From the NCBI GenBank assembly GCA_029204225.1, contig CM055106.1, forward strand, positions 9,598,274 to 9,662,273: DNA of 64,000 bases. The letters are read 5' to 3'. Position numbers and translations under genes: made by a program. Below are positions 10,741 through 21,663 of the stretch, in pieces (within the stretch, counting starts at the first letter, position 1; every line of letters starts with the position of its first letter). The stretch is from Diphasiastrum complanatum. Lineage: Eukaryota; Streptophyta; Lycopodiopsida; Lycopodiales; Lycopodiaceae. Under the pieces are notes generated by a model that ran no database searches, was not told the origin of the DNA, and saw only the letters and a list, made by a program, of their open reading frames with translations.

Positions 10741-11620
10741 TTTATGGTCCTAAAGTATATTACTTTCACACAACTCGTCAATAAGTGGCTCAAGATACAC
10801 ATCCATGCGTTGGTTAGGAATAATAAGTGCCAACATAATGCGTCCCTTTTTTGTACTCGATCAAGGTTAAATATTATTATTTACCAAGCAAAAAGTCCTA
10901 ATGGACCATGTAGTTCTCGTACACCAAAGGGATTAGCACCATCTTTTGCAAGACCAATCTCACATTTCTTGACTCATTGGCAAAGCTTGGATACTCTTTA
11001 ATGATATGTTTTCAGGTAGGTGAATCTGAAGGTATCCTCATCATCCCATTTATAGAGGTATGGTGTGCATGTCAATCCATAAGTTGTGCAAGAGATTTAC
11101 AATGAAATAAATGTTGCAATCATAGAATTATTGGAAAATGTTGTGAAACTTTGCACTGAATGGTTGCCCATTGCAAATCATCTCTCTATCGAGGAATATT
11201 AGAAATGGGACATCTCTTGAGTAATTGGTACTCTCCTCGATATAAAATACAATCCTTTGAGCATGCATGATATTGCTTGTAGTCCATCCCGATGTTAATA
11301 AACAATTTCCATGCCTCATCTCTTGTCTCAGGCATGACATTCCCTTTTGGGAGAATTTTGTTTTTTAATAGTTTGTATATGGCAAAAAAATTCATATTAG
11401 AAATTTATCACTAGATGTCCAAATTGTAAAGTTTGTTTTGAAGACTAACTTCACCCTAGACCTCACATGATTCAACAAAGATTTTGAGAAATCTAACTAG
11501 ATCAGATAATGGGTTATACTTTGGCAATTCTAAACAAGGAGTTCTTCTAATAGTAGGATGTGGTGATAACTCCACTTCAGGTTCAGAATCTCAACATTCT
11601 TTCGAATCACTTCAAAACAA
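10740..11620 (-). pseudogene. CACTA (En/Spm) TNP2-type transposase remnant
   Basis: On the minus strand, from high to low coordinate, I read LPKYNPLSDLVRFLKIF (about 11550-11480), NKILPKGNVMPETRDEAWKL and HACSKDCILYRGEY (11395-11186), SFANESRNVRLVL with a shifted DGANPFG (about 11000-10920), and IIPNQRMDVYLEPLIDELCE (about 10820-10750). This is the order of the N-terminal and TNP2 blocks of plant CACTA transposases (for example ...DCILYRKEY... then FAxDPRNVRLGL, then DVYLxPLIDEL). Several frameshifts and stops inactivate it. The CACTA termini and the rest of the transposase were not found. The plus-strand open frame 10744-11001 is its antisense shadow. Confidence 0.75.
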
Positions 11621-12234
11621 TAGGTAATAGGTAATGAGATTGGATCTCGATTTTTTACCTATTTCCTAGTCTGACCTATAAAACTTTGTCACTCGACAAT
11701 AATCAGATTTTGATTAAAGATCTTGATCAAGCGATTGACACTCGAGAAATAAAAAAATTTCAGAATCAATATCAAACTATAATAGAATCCTTCAAAATTT
11801 TGACAATAGGTAAATTTGATAGATCAAAACTCAAAAATAGTATTGCCAAAGATTTTCTAGGATAAAAAAATCACTTATCTGGATATTTTTGACAAATCTG
11901 AAAAGACTAACCTTCGTCTGATTGATAGTAGGTATATCTGATAATGATGATACTAGGGTAGAACTAGTGAAGGTTCTTTTTTGACGAACAATAACATTTT
12001 GCAGCTTGGCGAGGATTTTTAAATAGTCTTTTTGGATAATCCAGATGTAACTAGAACTAAAAAATACTGGATTACTAAATTTGAAAATCTCAAACAAATC
12101 GAAGACAGTTTAAACGAAGGTTTGAGAGTGATACTATTATTTTTGCAAAAAAAAAGAGCACTTTTGACAAAAATAGCTCAGTATAACAACTGACCTTGAC
12201 TTAGCTTTCTGATTACCAAAAATAGTATGATGGA
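11621..12234. other. AT-rich stretch without recognised content
   Basis: No conserved protein block, LTR signature or RNA gene was recognised. One minus open frame (11831-12097) is AT-rich and matches nothing I know. The stretch lies between the CACTA remnant and a copia fragment and could be CACTA internal DNA. Confidence 0.3.
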
Positions 12235-13680
12235 TTGACTGTGACTCTGGTGAAGGTTTAGGCATTCCATCTCCTCTGATGCTTGCTTCCAAGATTCTCC
12301 TTTGATATGTCGTCAATTTCGATATGCCGTCATTTCCTCAACGAAGCTACAGTATTCGACATCTGTGTCTTCACTCCATTGTTGATTGTTTATGTATTAT
12401 TCAGGTTGTCTTCTTATTCTTGTCAATCTTCTTAGTCCGACTTGTCGTTGCTGGTCTGTTTGTTCTTCAGTTTTTTCATCAGGTTGATTTTTGATCTTCA
12501 GCTTTCTGCCCTAGACTCTGTAAGTCGACATTCTGATCTGATGATTGGCCTTGATCTCCCTCTTGAATTGGTAATAGTTTGAAAATTTCATGAACTTTGG
12601 CTTTCTTCATTCCAAGAAAGGTCAATTCATTGAACTTCACGTCTCTGCTCAACACCACCTTCTTTGAAGTTGGGTTGTAGAGTAGGTAGATCTGTGAACC
12701 GTTCGAGTAATCCAACCATGACTATTAGCTCCGACTATTCATCGAACTTACTTCTCTTTTCTTTTGGTATTTGCATGTATTTTGCACATATGAACACAGG
12801 TACATATGACATATTGGGCTTTTCACCCATTCAAATTTCATACGGTATTTTGTCTTATAGGGCTGTCACTGTCGATCTGTTCTATAGATGTACATCAATA
12901 ACAATTGCCTTGGCCCAAAATTACCTCGATAATTGTGCTTGTGCCATCATGCCCTTTGTTCCTTTGACTAGCATCCTATTTTTTATTTTTGCTTTATCAT
13001 TATATTGTGGTGGTTGTCGGACCTGATTGTCTGCAACCTTTTGGAGGTGTGTCTCTCAGCAAATGTCATGAACCTTTTGATGACATCAAACACTTCTAAC
13101 TTTTTCTTTATGTAGTATATTGTTGTCATCTAGCTGTAATCATCAATGAAAGTGACAAAGTATCGCGATCTTAAGAGAGAGTTGAATTTCATCGATCCAC
13201 ATACATTTGAGTGAACAAGCTCAAGAATATTCTTGGCTCTTCTTCCTTCATGCACAAATGGACTTCAATTTTGTTTGCCCTTCTGATAAACTTCACAGAA
13301 GCTAGTTTCTGTTCTTGTTATCTTTAGACCTATGACAATCTCTTTTCTCTCATGTCGTACAAACTTCTCACATTCTGATAATACATTCTTTTGTACCAGA
13401 GATGATTTTCGTTTTCTGATGTATGTAATATGCTATCATGTTTGCTGATGATCTTTGCTTGGTAAAGATTTTTTTGTCTTGATCTGACAATCAGCAGCTT
13501 ACTTTCTTTTCTCGATTATTTGGTGTACATTCCCATCAAACAGGACTCGTGCACCAAGATCAGCAATTCTTGACACAGAGAGCAAGTCTCTTCTTAGTGT
13601 TGGCACGTAAAGTGCTCCTTGCAGTTCTGCATATTCAGATAGTGTACGTAAATGTAGAGTGTCAATGCCTTTGACGTCAT
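12235..13680 (-). pseudogene. Copia family A second copy: pre-integrase to RT N-terminus
   Basis: Minus strand: protease/pre-integrase end (ELQGALYVPTLRRDLLSVSR, about 13640-13560), then a decayed integrase zinc/core region (13500-12740), the integrase C-terminus IYLLYNPTSKKVVLSRDVKF (12479-12715), and the spacer into RT ending EYCSFVEEM and SWKQASEEME (about 12360-12260). The C-terminal block parallels 4778-5158, so both are one family. Many stops fill the integrase core. At about 13680 it is fused to a gag start from a different copia family. Confidence 0.65.
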
Positions 13681-13878
13681 GTTTGTTTTCATCACCTTCA
13701 CTGCTCTTGCATTGCTGAGCATCTTGTAGTTGATCAAACGCTCCTCCTCAATCCCAAGTACAATGTCCATCCCATCTTGAAGTGTTAGAATTGACTCCAT
13801 CCTCAACTTCCAAATAGAATAGTTGGAGGCAAATAGCCTTTCACTAGATTCCAATAGATAGGAACCCATAGATTCCAT
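13681..13878 (-). pseudogene. Copia gag N-terminus fused to family A
   Basis: Minus strand from ATG at 13878: SYLLESSERLFASNYSIWKL and RMESILTLQDGMDIVLGIEE, the usual copia gag opening (xNYxxWKxRMESxL). It continues only to about 13680, where the frame runs on into the protease region of family A. The 5' flank (CTTTCTCTCTCACTATAGGA at about 13920) matches that of the gag at 27150-27440 (about 27505), so that element is its nearest relative here. Confidence 0.65.
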
Positions 13879-14186
13879 GTACTAGTGAAGACTCCTTGTG
13901 AATTGGACAAGAAAATGCTACTTTCTCTCTCACTATAGGATCTGATAAGGGTGTACTACCAACTTCTATGCAAGATCTTAAGTTTGCATCATAAGCTAAT
14001 TTTGGCCAAATTGTGGCTTTACATGTGGAATTGACAATTTTGCCATCTTTGCCAATTTTGGCCCTATCAAACTCCTACATAAAGATGCTTGACATAAAAA
14101 CTTAGAAAACCCCTAAAGCTATGATAGATAATTTTTTATAACTTTCACAATTTTCAATACTGATTATTTCGAGACCTTGAGCCCTA
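13879..14186 (-). other. Copia leader remnant before the intact element
   Basis: No gene was seen. The first 100 bp match the leader of the 27.4-kb copia element. The rest is AT-rich and ends at the TTTTC target site of the complete copia element. Confidence 0.4.
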
Positions 14187-14191
14187 TTTTC

Positions 14192-14867
14192 TGTTAATTC
14201 AATCTAGCTTGACTAGTTTTGGTCATATGACTTGTAAATAGTTAGATGGTCATGATGTGGCTTGTCACACGTGCCAAATAGCATAGGATTCCATTCATAA
14301 GGATGTTCTCAAGTAGACCTAAGTGTTAGAACCTTTGGAATGAGTCCAAATTATGCTTAGATACAAGGGAGAAAAAATAGGAGCTATTTTTGGTAATTTT
14401 TGCATTGTTGAGGGATCTCCAAGATTCCAACCCTAACTTGGTAGGGATGAAAGATCCACCAAAATTAGCATTAGGGATAGGTTTAGGGCTACTCATACCT
14501 GCCCAAAACCGTGATGGATCATGTATATATAGGTGATGATATCTCACCAAAATTAATCAAGCAATTTCATGTTTTTTCTCTCATAATGGTGCAATTGCTC
14601 TCTATGTTCGTAATTGTTTGAGTACTTGTGATTACTAATGATTATAGGATTGAATTTAGGTCTGGTGTACAGTACTCAGACTGTGGGAGGCCGTACTTTC
14701 ACACGTGTGAAGCCTTCTTCAAGAATTTGGGCCATTTAGTGAGGTTCAAGCATAGATTTTTGATGGATTTTGATGGTTCAACTTGTGCTAATCTTATGAA
14801 ATCATAATCTATTGTTTCCCTCATCATTTCAAGTGTTTTAGGATCCTTATTTGCTGTAATTTTTACA
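14192..14867 (+). repeat. 5' LTR of the complete copia element
   Basis: 676 bp, TGTTAATTCA...TTTTTACA. It is nearly identical to 19662-20343. It holds a TATATATAGG box at about 14524 and the 14-bp palindrome TTCACACGTGTGAA at 14698-14711. The PBS follows without a gap. Confidence 0.93.
14523..14533 (+). promoter_or_regulatory. TATA box in the LTR promoter
   Basis: GTATATATAGG is the only strong TATA-like sequence in the LTR and is conserved in the 3' copy at about 19998. Transcription of the genomic RNA is inferred to start about 25-35 bp downstream. Confidence 0.6.
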
Positions 14868-14880
14868 TGGTATCAGAGCC
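14868..14880 (+). other. Primer-binding site (initiator methionine tRNA type)
   Basis: TGGTATCAGAGCC starts directly after the LTR terminal CA and matches the site shared by most plant copia elements. It would prime minus-strand DNA synthesis. Confidence 0.9.
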
Positions 14881-15678
14881 TAAAGGTTGAAATGAGCTAA
14901 ATCCTTGGTTTTCATTCAATTTGATCACAATTTTTGATCTAAATCTTGTGTAGATTGGATCTTGGCATCTAGTATTGATTCTAGAACTCAAAGTGAGTCA
15001 AATACATTGGAGATTGGTGTTGTGTGACTTCATTTGCAGGTGTTTAGGTGTCTAAAACCAGAGGCAAAGTTGAATTCAATTCACATTACCAAGATAGCAA
15101 GTTTTGCTTGCTCCAAGCATTGATTTCTAGGCGAGTTTTGGAGGTGATTTCATAGAGGAGGCTTTCTAGCATTCAAGGAGAGGGAAGATCAGAGTTTTGG
15201 GGACTCTTCAAGGCTGTTCTAAGGTGTAGTAGGCACCTCCTAAAGTGATTTAGGTTCAGTCCAACCATTGCTTGACTTATGCACCAAATTAGATCAATTT
15301 TTCATCAATTTTGATCATTTTTTGCTTGTGATTGGATAGTAGAATGTGTTGCATCCTCATTAAGTTCCATTTAGCTCTTTTACAAGTGATTTTGGAAGTA
15401 TATTAGGTTGCTGAAATTCACTCTTGATCAGATCATTTGGAAGCTTTAATGTTCTTTATAGAAAGAGGGGCAATTCTACTAGTATTGTCTACTTCAATCA
15501 AGCAAGTGCATTGTTTCTAGTATTCTATGATTTGATTTTGTTAGAGATCATTCTTAGATTTTTATAGGAAGTCTATTACTGATCTTTTCAGGTCCCTAAG
15601 AAGTGGGATAAGATAGACCTTCAATCAAATCAATAGAAGTAACCTTCATTTGTGTCAAGTCCTTGATTAGGAGACTAG
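14881..15678 (+). other. Untranslated leader of the copia element
   Basis: About 800 bp between the PBS and the gag ATG. No protein block was seen. The sequence is AT-rich with short ATGs. It would hold the packaging region of the genomic RNA. Confidence 0.6.
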
Positions 15679-17369
15679 ATGGCATCTATAAATGCATATC
15701 TTTTGGATACTAATGAAAGGCTCAACAAAACTAACTATTCCATATGGAAAGTTAGAATGGAATCTATCATGATCATGCAAGATCTGATGGAAATTGTAAA
15801 TGGTAAGAGGGTGAACCTATTCATCCTCAAGAAAAATCCAAATACATCAAGAGGTGCAATGTTGCACTACATTGCATAAAAATGAATGTTGCAAATGAAC
15901 TCTTAAGAGAGGTAGGAGATTGCACTTCAGCTCAAGATGCTTGGGAGACTTTGCAAAAGGTCTATGAAACTAAGAACCAAACTAGAATGTTAGCTTTGAA
16001 GAATCAAATCTATAGAAGCTATCAAAAGAAAGGAGAGAGTGCACATACTTTTGTCCTAAGAGTAAAGGAATTGAACAAAGAGCTAGCCTTTATAGGTGAT
16101 CCTATCAAGGATGAAGAACTTGTTCAACTCATATTGAATGGACTAAGCTTTGAATTTGACAATTTGGTTCAGGGATATGCAATTATGGGTAAGCTACCCA
16201 TACTTGAAGAACTCCAAGGCACACTCATGGTCGAGGAATCAAGAAGGAGCCAAATGCAAGAGAGGATGGATAGTCTTTCCATCCAAGGTGGAGATGACCA
16301 AGCTCTCTTCACCAAAGGCAAAGGCAAGTCCAAAGGCAAAGTATCAACATTCAAGAAGTCTACAAAGCTTGAGGATCAAGAAGGACCCTCAAAGGCATCT
16401 CCATCAACCACCAAAGTCAAGAAGGACAAATCAAAGGTGAAGTGCTACTATTGTAGCAAGATGGGGCATTATGCCTCGGAATGCTTCAAGAGAAAGCAAG
16501 ATCAAAGCCAAGCCAACATGAGCAAAGAGGAGGAGGAGGAGAGTTCACATGAGGACTCTCTCATGATGTCCATATTTTCCTCAACAAGCTTCAAAGGAGA
16601 AGATCCTTGGTGGATTGACTCGGGTGCTAGTTCACACATGACTAGTAAAAGGGAGTTTTTCTCTTCTCTCTTATCTTATGATGGACCTATAAAGTCTATC
16701 TATACAGCAAATGATGAAGCTTGTAAGATTGAAGGAGTTGGTAGAATTTCCCTTTGCTTAGGATCTTCCAAAAAGATCAACATAGAAGGTGTTTTGTACA
16801 TTCCTACAATAACAAAGAATCTACTAAGTGTTGGCCAAATGGTAGACAATGGTTTCAATGTCGACTTTGCTTCAAATGAATGTTTCATCAAGAAGAAGGG
16901 TAAGATAGTGGCTAAGGGCACTAGACTTGGCAAACTTTATAAGTTGGATGCATTTGTGGATACTAATGTTGTCATGTTGGCCGAGAAGAGCAAGATATCT
17001 ACTTTTACTTTATGGCACAAAAGACTTGGACATGTCAACTCGGGTTCCATGGAGGCTATGGTCAAGGAGGAGTATGTTTTAGGCCTACCAAGGTCTATTG
17101 GGAAGGAAGACAAGGTTTGTGAAGCTTGTGCCTTATCCAAGGCACATAAGAAGGTGTTTCCTAACTCCATCACAAAGTCATCTCATCCTCTTGAACTCAT
17201 ACACTCGGATGTGCACATTGCTAGCACCAAATCTAATGGAGGTTCATCCATGTTTTTAACCTTCATTGATGACTACTCAAGATATTGTTGGGTGTTCTTA
17301 CTTTCCTTCAAGTCTCAAGTATTTGATACTTTTGTAAAGTTCAAGCTGTTTGTGGAAAAAGCATCATAA
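15679..17369 (+). pseudogene. Copia gag, protease and integrase N-terminal half
   Basis: Gag opens with ATG at 15679 (NYSIWKVRMESIM). A frame break near 15840-15882 separates it from a 495-codon frame. In that frame, residues 1-120 are the gag UBN2-like core. Residues 188-201 are a zinc knuckle CYYCSKMGHYASEC. The protease active site WWIDSGASSHM is near residue 243 (DSG intact). The pre-integrase zinc region (LWHKRLGHVN ... CEACALSKAHK) is near 375-425, and the first integrase Asp is in ELIHSDVH near 438. The frame stops at 17369 in the integrase core and continues in another frame from about 17350. Gag forms the particle, protease cuts the polyprotein and integrase inserts the cDNA. Confidence 0.9.
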
Positions 17370-18438
17370 TCATAGCATCAAGATTCTTAGAAGTGACAAT
17401 GGTGGAGAATTCATCTCCAATGAGTTCAAGGCCTTTTGTGAGGAGGAAGGGATCAAGAAAGAGACTTCTTGTCCTTACACTCCTCAACAAAATGGAGTTG
17501 CTGAAAGAAGGAATAGAACATTATGTGAATGTTCTAAGGCTTTAAGATTAGATGCTTGTTTGCCCAAATCCTTTTGGGGTGAGTCTCTTGTATGTGCAAA
17601 GTACTTGATGAATAGGGTGTCTTGCAAAGCAATTGAAGGCAAAACTCCTTATGAGATGTTGTATGGAAAGAAACCCAATCTTAATCACTTGAAAGTTTTT
17701 GGGTGTATATGTTATGTGCATGTGCCATTGGAAACAAGAACCAAGGAGGATCCATCTTCCACAAGAGGGATCATGCTTGGATATGCAAGCTCAAGCAAGG
17801 GCTACAAAGTCTATCTCCCATCCTTGAACAAATTTGTTGTTTCAAGGGATGTCATCTTTGATGAACATCATATGCATATGCTTGAAGAAGGCTCAAGTGC
17901 TCCAACAATCAAGACGAAGATGGCCGAGGAGCAAGATCTTGGTTTTGAGGAGGAGCTCATGGAGGAGCAAGCACCAAACCCACCTATCACACCAAGGAGA
18001 TCTTCAAGGGCAAAAGTGGAGCCATCAAGGCTCACATATCAAGGAAAAGGACAGCAAGTTGAGGGTATCTCATCCACTTCTTATGCTTTATCTAGTTTTG
18101 AAGAACCGTCTAATGTTGAAGATGCATTGAACTCCAAAGAATGGTATAAAGCTATGTTGGATGAGTATGATGCCTTGATTGAGAATGAAACTTGGTTGCT
18201 TGTTGAGAGACCTCAAAGGAATGTAATAGGATGCAAGTGGGTCTTCAAGCTTAAGTTGAATGCAAATGGGAGTGTTAACAAATATAAAGCAAGATTAGTT
18301 GCAAAAGGTTATGCTCAAGAGAGAGGGATAGACTATGAGGAAACTTTTGCACCCGTGGCCAAGATAGGTCACAATAAGACTAATCATTGCACTTGCATCA
18401 CATTTTGGATGGATTCTATGTCAAATGGATGTCTCTAA
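17350..18438 (+). pseudogene. Copia integrase C-terminal half and RT start
   Basis: This continues the integrase with KILRSDNGGEF (second Asp) and NGVAERRNRTLCE (catalytic Glu), then the C-terminal FGCICYVHVPLETR and VVSRDVIFDEHH blocks, an acidic spacer and PRRSSRAKVEPSRLTY. RT begins at about codon 255 with NETWLLVERPQRNVIGCKWV and KARLVAKGYAQERGIDYEE. The RT frame is lost near 18370 after FAPVAKI. Every expected integrase residue is present, so only frameshifts disable this part. Confidence 0.9.
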
Positions 18439-18865
18439 TGCTTTCTTGAATGGTTTTTTGGAAGAGGATATCTATATGGAGCAGCCACAAGGGTTCATCA
18501 AGCATGGAATGGAGAACAAAGTATGCCATCTCCAAAGAAGCATCTATGACTTGAAGCAAGCCTCGAGATCTTGGAATTCAAGACTACATTGCTATCTTAT
18601 TTCACTTTCTTTTGCTCAAAGTGAATATTATCCCACTCTTTACATTAAGTTTGATGATGTTGGTATTGTACTTTTACTCATTTATGTAGATGACATCATC
18701 ATTAGTGGAAATATTGTTGATGGTATTGAAAAAATCAAGATAGATCTATCCTTAGAGTTCAAGATGGTAGATCTAGGGTGTCTTCACTTCATCTTAGGCA
18801 TAGAAGTACTTAGAGGGTCTGATTTTATCTTTATAAGTCAAGTAACTATGCTCAAAGTCTTTTGA
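18425..18865 (+). pseudogene. Copia reverse transcriptase catalytic part
   Basis: The frame reads MDVSNAFLNGFLEEDIYMEQ, then HLQRSIYDLKQASRSW and the catalytic LLLIYVDDIIISGN, followed by DLGCLHFILGIEV. The YVDD box is intact. It is joined to the preceding frame by a shift near 18390-18425 and to RNase H by another near 18860. Confidence 0.9.
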
Positions 18866-19647
18866 AGAAGTTTAAGATGGAAGTATGCAAAAGTGTTGAC
18901 ACACCAATGGAGCAAGATGTAAAAGTGCCAAATGAAGATGATGAAAGATCCTTCATGGACATCACTTTGTTTAGGCAACTTATAGGTTCCTTAATGTGGA
19001 TCACTATAACTAGACCAGATCTTAGCTTTAGTGTATGTAGGTTGAGCCAATCCATGCAAAAGCCATTGAATATCCATTGGAAAAAGGCTAAGAGGATTCT
19101 AAGATACATCTCGGGTACATTGGATTTTGGGATTCTATATAGAGGAGATGTGATTAACCTTCATGCATTTAGTGATTCAGATTTTTCAGGGGACAAGAGG
19201 GATAGGAAATCAACAAGTGCCTATTCAACTTTCATAGGAGAAGGTGTGGTTTCATGGCTTTCAAAAAAGCAAGAAACTATATCTCTATCTTCAACCGAGG
19301 CCGAGTACAAAGCTTTGACAACCACTACAAAGGAGGTACTTTGGATCAAGAGATTATTGGTGGAACTAAAGATCATGGATTCAGAGGAGGCACCAATCAT
19401 CTACAATGACAATATGTCAGCCCAACACCTTGCATCTAACCCAATCTTCCATGCAAGATCTAAGCACATTGAGATATGCCATCACTTTGTGAGAGAAATG
19501 GTGCAAGCCAAGGAGATTGCTTTGGAGCATGTTCCAAGCAATGAATGTGTAGCTGATCTACTTACTAAACCACTTCAAAAGACACCTTTTATGAAGTTCA
19601 GATCATCACTTGGAGTGATTAGTAAAGCAATGATTGAACCAAGCTAG
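18862..19647 (+). pseudogene. Copia RT thumb and RNase H
   Basis: 261 codons: MKKFKMEVCKSVDTPMEQ, then GSLMWITITRPDLSFSVCRL, the RNase H blocks HAFSDSDFSGDKRDRKSTSA, SLSSTEAEYKALTTTTKEV, the IYNDNMSAQHLASNPIFHAR segment and HVPSNECVADLLTKPL near the end. The Asp and Glu residues of RNase H are kept. The stop at 19645-19647 lies 14 bp before the 3' LTR. This is the normal length and end for a copia polyprotein. Confidence 0.9.
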
Positions 19648-19649
19648 AT

Positions 19650-19661
19650 AGTGAGGAGGAG
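19650..19661 (+). other. Polypurine tract
   Basis: AGTGAGGAGGAG lies directly before the 3' LTR TGTT. It would prime plus-strand DNA synthesis. The same tract type occurs at 10087-10095. Confidence 0.85.
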
Positions 19662-20343
19662 TGTTAAAAATTCACAATTCTAGCTTGACTAGTTTTGGTC
19701 ATATGACTTGTAAATAGTTAGATGGTCATGATGTGGCTTGTCACACTTGCCAAATAGCATAGGATTCCATTAATAAGGATGTTCTCAAGTAGACCTAAGT
19801 GTTAGAACCTTTGGAATGAGTCCAAATTATGCTTAGATACAAGGGAGAAAAAATAGGAGCTATTTTTGGTAATTTTTGCATTGTTGAGGGATCTCCAAGA
19901 TTCCAACCCTATTTGGTAGGGATGAAAGATCCACCAAAATTAGCATTAGGGATAGGTTTAGGGCTACTCATACCTGCCCAAAACCGTGATGAATCATGTA
20001 TATATAGGTGATGATATCTCACCAAAATTAATCAAGCAATTTCATGTTTTTTCTCTCATAATGGTGCAATTGCTCTCTATGTTCATAATTGTTTGAGTAC
20101 TTGTGATTACTAATGATTATAGGATTGAATGTAGGTCTGGCTGTACAGTACTCAGACTGTGGGAGGCCGTACTTTCACACGTGTGAAGCCTTCTTCAAGG
20201 ATTTGGGCCATTTAGCGAGGTTCAAGCATAGATTTTTGATGGATTTTGATGGTTCAACTTGTGCTAATCTTATGAAATCATAATCTATTGTTTCCCTCAT
20301 CATTTCAAGTGTTTTAGGATCCTTATTTACTGTAATTTTTACA
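19662..20343 (+). repeat. 3' LTR of the complete copia element
   Basis: 682 bp, TGTTAAAAAT...TTTTTACA. It is nearly identical to 14192-14867, with 6 bp net extra, mostly near its start. It keeps the TATA box (about 19998) and TTCACACGTGTGAA (20174-20187). Confidence 0.93.
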
Positions 20344-20348
20344 TTTTC

Positions 20349-21663
20349 AGGCATTCTTCAATCAAATTATTACTTCCTTTTTTTGGTGTAGCTGATACAT
20401 CAATTAGATGTACAAATAACATTCCTTAATGGAGTTATTCAAGGAAATATTTACATGATGCAGCCCAAGGGCTAAGTACTCAATGGCAAGGAAGATTATG
20501 TATGCAAGCTCCATAAGGGATTATATGGCTTAAAACAATCTTCAAGAGCATGATCTCTTCTCATTCAACAAATATTTATGACAAGCTCTATCTATAGACT
20601 ATTAGGCCTATTTCAATGCCATTGGAAAAACCTTTATAATTGTCATGCTATATGTGGATGATACTCTATTGTTTATATTTTATTGTTTAGCAACAACACC
20701 AATTTAATAAAGGATGTCAAGAAGATGTTTTCTCACGAGTTTGAGATGATAGACCTTGGAGAAGATCACTAATATCTTGGTGAAATTCATAAAGACAGAG
20801 AGAAGAAGCTTCTCTATATTACACAACAAAGGTATATTCATGGATTTAGGTCTTAAATTATCCAAAGAGCAATGATCTCAACCAAAAGAGGAGAAAGACC
20901 AAATGAAAGAATATTTATATCAACCCATTTCAGGACCTTTCATGTATGCAATGCTATCTACAAGGCCATATTTTGCATTTGCAGTCACCTCATTAAGCCA
21001 ATTTATGGCTAACTTTGGAATGATCCATTGAAAGGCTCTATTTAGAGTCATCAAATATGTTTGAGCTACATTGGACCTATGCATTTATGGCTAACCTTGG
21101 AATGATCCATTTAAAGACTCTACTCAAAGTCCTTACATATGTTCGAGCTATAATGGACCTATGCATCTATTATGGAGAGATCAATCCAGAAAAAATACAT
21201 ACATTGCATGGATATACAGATGCAAATTGGGTGGGTGATGCTGATACAAGAAAATCTACCTTTGGATTAAATTTCTTCGTATTCAACCCTCTATTTCATT
21301 GTCCTCAACAAAATTGAAATACATTACAGCTTTATAGGCTACCAAGGAGATAGTTTGGTTGAGAAATTTATTGCTTGATATTGGATTGAGGCAATATGCT
21401 CCAACAACTATTTTATGTGATAACCAGAGTGCTATTGCATTGTCAATCAATCCTACATTCCATTCTAGGAGTAAGCACATTGAAATCAGTATTACTATAT
21501 CAAGAGCAAGATTTTCAACAAAGAGGTATGTTTAAAATTTTGCAACACATAGTTCATGGCAGCTGATGTTTTTACAAAAGGATAAAGTCAAGAGGCACAC
21601 GTGAACTTTTGTGCAATCTTGAGTTTGGCAATTAAAGCTTTCATGGATTCAAATCAAGGGGAG
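20349..21663 (+). pseudogene. Older copia RT-RNase H remnant
   Basis: Plus strand, in changing frames: LHQLDVQITFLNGVIQGNIY (about 20400), VCKLHKGLYGLKQSSRA (about 20500), a lost YVDD box, DLGEDHxYLGEIHKDREKK (about 20755), SGPFMYAMLSTRPYFAFAV (about 20930), an 82-bp duplicated segment (21001-21164), TKEIVWLRNLLLD (about 21345) and CDNQSAIALSINPTFHSR (about 21420). The polypurine tract ATCAAGGGGAG ends at 21663. The remnant begins inside RT because its 5' side is lost where the complete copia element was inserted. Confidence 0.75.
21001..21164 (+). repeat. 82-bp tandem duplication inside the RT-RNase H remnant
   Basis: Copies at 21001-21082 and 21083-21164 both run from ATTTATGGCTAAC to GGACCTATGC and differ at about a dozen positions. 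Both encode the segment after the RT thumb (FMANFGMIHWKALF...). Confidence 0.85.

Larger units (their letters stand above)
14187..20348 (+). mobile_element. Complete Ty1/copia retrotransposon with target-site duplication
   Basis: The element spans 14192-20343 (6152 bp) and is flanked by a perfect 5-bp duplication TTTTC (14187-14191 and 20344-20348). Its order is 5' LTR, PBS, leader, gag-protease-integrase-RT-RNase H, polypurine tract, 3' LTR. Comparing the LTRs by eye gives about 8 substitutions plus 3 short length differences over roughly 675 bp, so insertion was comparatively recent. The coding region nevertheless carries about four frame breaks, so this copy is not autonomous as it stands. 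It interrupts older copia debris on both sides. Confidence 0.93.

Noticed and set aside
10744-11001. Plus-strand open frame of 85 residues
   Set aside because: It is the complement of the CACTA TNP2 blocks, which explain the sequence better.
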